Assembly (NCBI GenBank): GCA_046297695.1
Contig: JBKBHF010000002.1
Location: 90,433 to 154,432, forward strand
Direction: 5' to 3'
Length of the DNA: 64,000 bases
DNA from: Permianibacter sp046297695
GTDB lineage: Bacteria > Pseudomonadota > Gammaproteobacteria > Enterobacterales > Permianibacteraceae
Part shown: positions 61,963 to 64,000 of the stretch, piece after piece
Layout of the letters: each line of letters begins with the position of its first letter
Position numbering within the stretch: the stretch's first letter is position 1
The notes under the pieces: model-generated
Databases searched by the model: none
Seen by the model: the letters and a program-made list of their open reading frames with translations, nothing else
What the model was told of the DNA's origin: nothing
Translations under genes and position numbers: made by a program

Positions 61963-63048
61963 CTAACTCGTCAATAACGGCGCCACATCCCCCTCCAGCA
62001 CCTGCGCAATCCGCTGCTGCCAATGCGGCAAATCAAACGCCTGCTGGCGTACCCAGTCGTCATTGAACAAGGTATGGGCGTAACGCTCGCCGCCGTCACA
62101 GATCAGCGTCACCACCGAACCGGTTTCGCCGCTGGCCCGCATCGTCTGCATCAGCTGCAGCGCGGCGATGAACTGGGTACCGGTCGAACCACCGACGCGG
62201 CGGCCGAGCCGCGTCTCCAGCACGCGCACGGCGGCGACACTGGCGGCGTCCGGCACTTTCAGCATGCGGTCGATGAGCTGCGGCATGAACGATGGCTCGC
62301 AGCGCGGCCGGCCAATGCCTTCGATGCGTGATGGCGTGGTGCAGGTGAGATCACGGCAGCGCTGCGCCCAACTGTCGAAAAACACCGAATGCTCCGGATC
62401 GGCGACACAGAGTTCGGTGTTGTGACGGCGATAGCGCAAATAGCGCCCCAGCGTCGCCGAGGTACCACCGGTGCCAGCGGTGCAGACCAACCAACGCGGT
62501 TCCGGATGCTGTTCTTTTTGCATCTGGCTGAAAATCGACTCGGCGATGTTGTTGTTGCTGCGCCAGTCGGTGACGCGCTCGGCGTTGCTGAATTGATCGA
62601 GGTAATGACCGCCGCGTTCGCGTGCGATGCGCGTCGCTTCATCGTAAACCTGGGCCGGCGTATCGACGAAATGACAGCTGCCACCATAGAAGTGAATCGC
62701 GCGCACTTTTTCCGGCGAGGTGCTCTTTGGCATCACCGCGACAAACGGCAAGCCGAGCAAGCGGGCGAAATAGGCTTCCGACACGGCGGTATTGCCACTC
62801 GATGCCTCGACCAGCGTGGTCTCCGGGCCGATATCACCATTGCACAAACCGAACAGCACCAGTGAGCGCGCCAGCCGATGCTTCAGCGAACCGCTCGGGT
62901 GGGTCGATTCGTCTTTGAAATACAGATCGATGCCGGCAAAGCCCGGCAACGGCAACGGGATCAGGTGGGTGTCGGCCGAGCGCTGAAAATCGGCATCGAT
63001 GCGGGCAATCGCCTGGCGAACCCAATGTGGTGAAAAGCCTTGCTTCAC
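61963..63048 (-). CDS. PLP-dependent cysteine-synthase/CBS-like enzyme
   Basis: 361 residues of the fold-type II (tryptophan-synthase-beta) family. The PLP Lys is in 'HPSGSLKHRLA', the phosphate loop in 'CTAGTGGTSATLGRYLRYRRHN', and the substrate loop in 'VEASSGNTAVSEAYFARLLGLPFVAVMPKSTSPEKV'. The usual CysK/CysM 'NPxGSxKDR' reads 'HPSGSLKHR', a substitution seen in related putative lyases. It could make cysteine, degrade it, or act on another beta-substituted amino acid. No sulfur genes are nearby. The only gene that may be co-transcribed is the coiled-coil gene downstream of 63340, 66 bases upstream on this strand. Confidence 0.85.
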   Translation of the reverse strand: MKQGFSPHWVRQAIARIDADFQRSADTHLIPLPLPGFAGIDLYFKDESTHPSGSLKHRLARSLVLFGLCNGDIGPETTLVEASSGNTAVSEAYFARLLGLPFVAVMPKSTSPEKVRAIHFYGGSCHFVDTPAQVYDEATRIARERGGHYLDQFSNAERVTDWRSNNNIAESIFSQMQKEQHPEPRWLVCTAGTGGTSATLGRYLRYRRHNTELCVADPEHSVFFDSWAQRCRDLTCTTPSRIEGIGRPRCEPSFMPQLIDRMLKVPDAASVAAVRVLETRLGRRVGGSTGTQFIAALQLMQTMRASGETGSVVTLICDGGERYAHTLFNDDWVRQQAFDLPHWQQRIAQVLEGDVAPLLTS

Positions 63049-63114
63049 GGTGTCCTCATGGCGCGGCAGCGCCGGTCAGTGATGGTGCTGCCGCCCCGCC
63101 CAACAGGCGAGTGC

Positions 63115-63339
63115 TCAGGCCGCACCGAGTTGTCGCAATTCCTGTTCAACCTGTGCCAGCTCGTTGGCGGCGACCCGGCTGATCTCCGCCAGCACTTCGG
63201 CGTTCTCGAGCTCGATGGCCTGTTCGTCCGAGTCGGCAGACAGGCCGCGGCGGTAATCTGCCTTGATGGCGTCGAGCCGCTGCTGCAGTTCATCACGGCG
63301 CTGGCGCAGGTACTGGATACGGGCATTGCGATCGGTCAT
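63115..63339 (-). CDS. DksA/TraR-like coiled-coil protein lacking the zinc finger
   Basis: The ATG at 63339 (GGAG 9 bases upstream) gives 74 residues; a frame open to 63657 has no supported start. Almost all of the protein is predicted coiled coil. The hairpin tip 'GLSADSDEQAIELENAEVLAEI' matches the segment between the two helices of DksA/TraR-family proteins, which reach into the RNA polymerase secondary channel. The Cys4 zinc finger that normally follows is absent: the frame stops right after 'LRQLGAA', and no Cys-rich frame follows. It may be a free-standing secondary-channel-type protein or a partial family member. Confidence 0.65.
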   Translation of the reverse strand: MTDRNARIQYLRQRRDELQQRLDAIKADYRRGLSADSDEQAIELENAEVLAEISRVAANELAQVEQELRQLGAA

Positions 63340-63741
63340 GTCAGGGGCTCCGGTTTGTAACCTTCCTTTTGACTTTAGGCAACTCCGGCAAGCGCCAGAC
63401 TGATCCGGATCAGCTGGCCCTGCGATTGTAGCGTCTGCCACCGCCTCGGGCTGCGCCGACGAGTGCTGGTGCCAGCCTCGTATCGGCAAATTGCCGCCGT
63501 GGCCGCGGGCATGGCAAACATTTACCTCCGGCACTGCGGCGTGGAACCGGCGGCGATGCTGCGACGACCCGGAAAAATGCGCGGAAATGCCCAAAGAACA
63601 CCCGCCGGCCGATAACCAAGCACCGGCACGGCCCTTGCCGCGGCGACCCCTGTCCACGGCCGAATGACCAGCCCGTCCACGGAATGCGCAGTCAGGCCGT
63701 CGCGCACAAAGCGCCGCGCATGACCCCGTCCCCCTGTTGGG
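63340..63741. other. Intergenic stretch left of the IS remnant
   Basis: About 400 bases with no supported gene, tRNA or clear terminator. It holds the leader of the coiled-coil gene and a short direct repeat (gtccacgg twice near 63654 and 63676). It may contain decayed IS sequence. Confidence 0.4.
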
Positions 63742-64000
63742 CTTCGTCCGTCGAAGAGACCTCTATTGATGGCAGCTTCAGCAGCGCCAAAAAAGGGGGC
63801 TTTGCGTGGGGAAAACCAAACGCGGCAAAGGCACCAAGATCATGGCGATTGCAGACCGCCACGGTCTTCCTGTCGCCGCATGCATTGAAAGTGCTTCGCC
63901 GCACGAAGTGACGTTGGTGGAGAAGACGCTCGCCGCCAGCTTTCTCGAGGAAGCGCCCGTGCGAATGATTGGAGACAAAGCCTACGACAGTGATGCGTTG
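63742..64000 (+). mobile_element. IS5-family transposase remnant, 5'-truncated, -1 frameshift site, continues past the window
   Basis: Frame 1 reads 'VEETSIDGSFSSAKKG' up to about 63798. From the A6G5 tract at 63788-63798 the -1 frame continues 'GLCVGKTKRGKGTKIMAIADRHGLPVA' and on through 'SASPHEVTLVEKTL' and 'MIGDKAYDSDAL' to the last base. This is the DDE catalytic region of IS5-family transposases (first Asp in IDGSF, second in GDKAYDSD). The upstream third is missing, so the copy is truncated or diverged on the left. A slip at A AAA AAG would fuse the two frames, as in IS5 subgroups that use programmed frameshifting; simple decay is the alternative. The right end and inverted repeat lie outside the window. 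Confidence 0.8.

Noticed and set aside
63115..63657. A longer version (180 codons) of the coiled-coil gene
   Set aside because: The extra 106 residues are Gly/Arg/His-rich and non-conserved in look. The ATG at 63339 has a ribosome site and starts exactly at the helical part.
1..64000. CRISPR arrays, tRNA or rRNA genes, prophage and integron sites
   Set aside because: No regularly spaced repeats, tRNA-like cloverleaf, rRNA motif, phage gene or integrase was seen on either strand.

Overview
The window is about 60% GC, densely coded chromosomal DNA from a free-living gammaproteobacterium. The MSHA-type pilus locus, NapEFDABC nitrate reductase, a GDH-180 glutamate dehydrogenase and an RND/YCF48/DUF1329/DUF1302 cluster all point to that class. 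The species cannot be named from the sequence. I saw no tRNA, rRNA, CRISPR array or prophage. The only mobile DNA is an IS5-family remnant at the right edge.

Layout. 1-7610 is the distal half of an MSHA (type IVa-like) pilus locus: the end of mshG, a pseudopilin, mshA, mshC, mshD, mshO, mshP and the giant mshQ. It has a sigma54-like promoter before mshA and a terminator-like hairpin inside the mshC leader region. 7695-8948 is an orphan polyamine-type solute-binding lipoprotein. 9228-14572 (minus strand) holds a small outer-membrane barrel, a DUF4382 lipoprotein, purT and a penicillin-acylase-family hydrolase. 14676-26770 is a divergent nine-gene module bounded by intrinsic terminators. It encodes only exported proteins: a Tat-exported DUF1501-like protein, a LamG/cytochrome c lipoprotein and a mono-haem protein leftward; an HzsA-related di-haem lipoprotein, an SH3 barrel protein, a second barrel, a TlpA thioredoxin, a DUF4266 lipoprotein with a Gly/Cys tail and a DUF3570 barrel rightward. 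26819-28968 is a NatAB-like ABC exporter, followed by a HerA/DUF853 ATPase, a matrixin metalloprotease with its secreted neighbour, and a GNAT enzyme.

33951-46097 (minus strand) holds the 1666-residue NAD-glutamate dehydrogenase with a basic histone-like tail, then the RND, YCF48, DUF1329 and DUF1302 envelope operon. A PAS-GGDEF-EAL protein and a chalcone-isomerase-like exported protein follow.

49973-58534 is a molybdenum/nitrate region. moaA-moeA-mobA-moaB (minus) diverge from napEFDABC (plus). The shared intergenic region carries a probable Moco riboswitch before moaA and an FNR-type box before napE, so cofactor supply and the molybdoenzyme are arranged back to back. A soluble GAF-histidine kinase is convergent with napC.

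59905-64000 holds a CbbR-like LysR regulator divergent from an SbtA-type bicarbonate transporter, with a perfect palindrome between them. Then come a PLP-dependent cysteine-synthase-like enzyme, a 74-residue DksA-like coiled coil without a zinc finger, and a truncated IS5-family transposase that is open only with a -1 frameshift at an A6G5 tract. The most unusual stretch is the exported cytochrome/barrel module at 14.7-26.8 kb.
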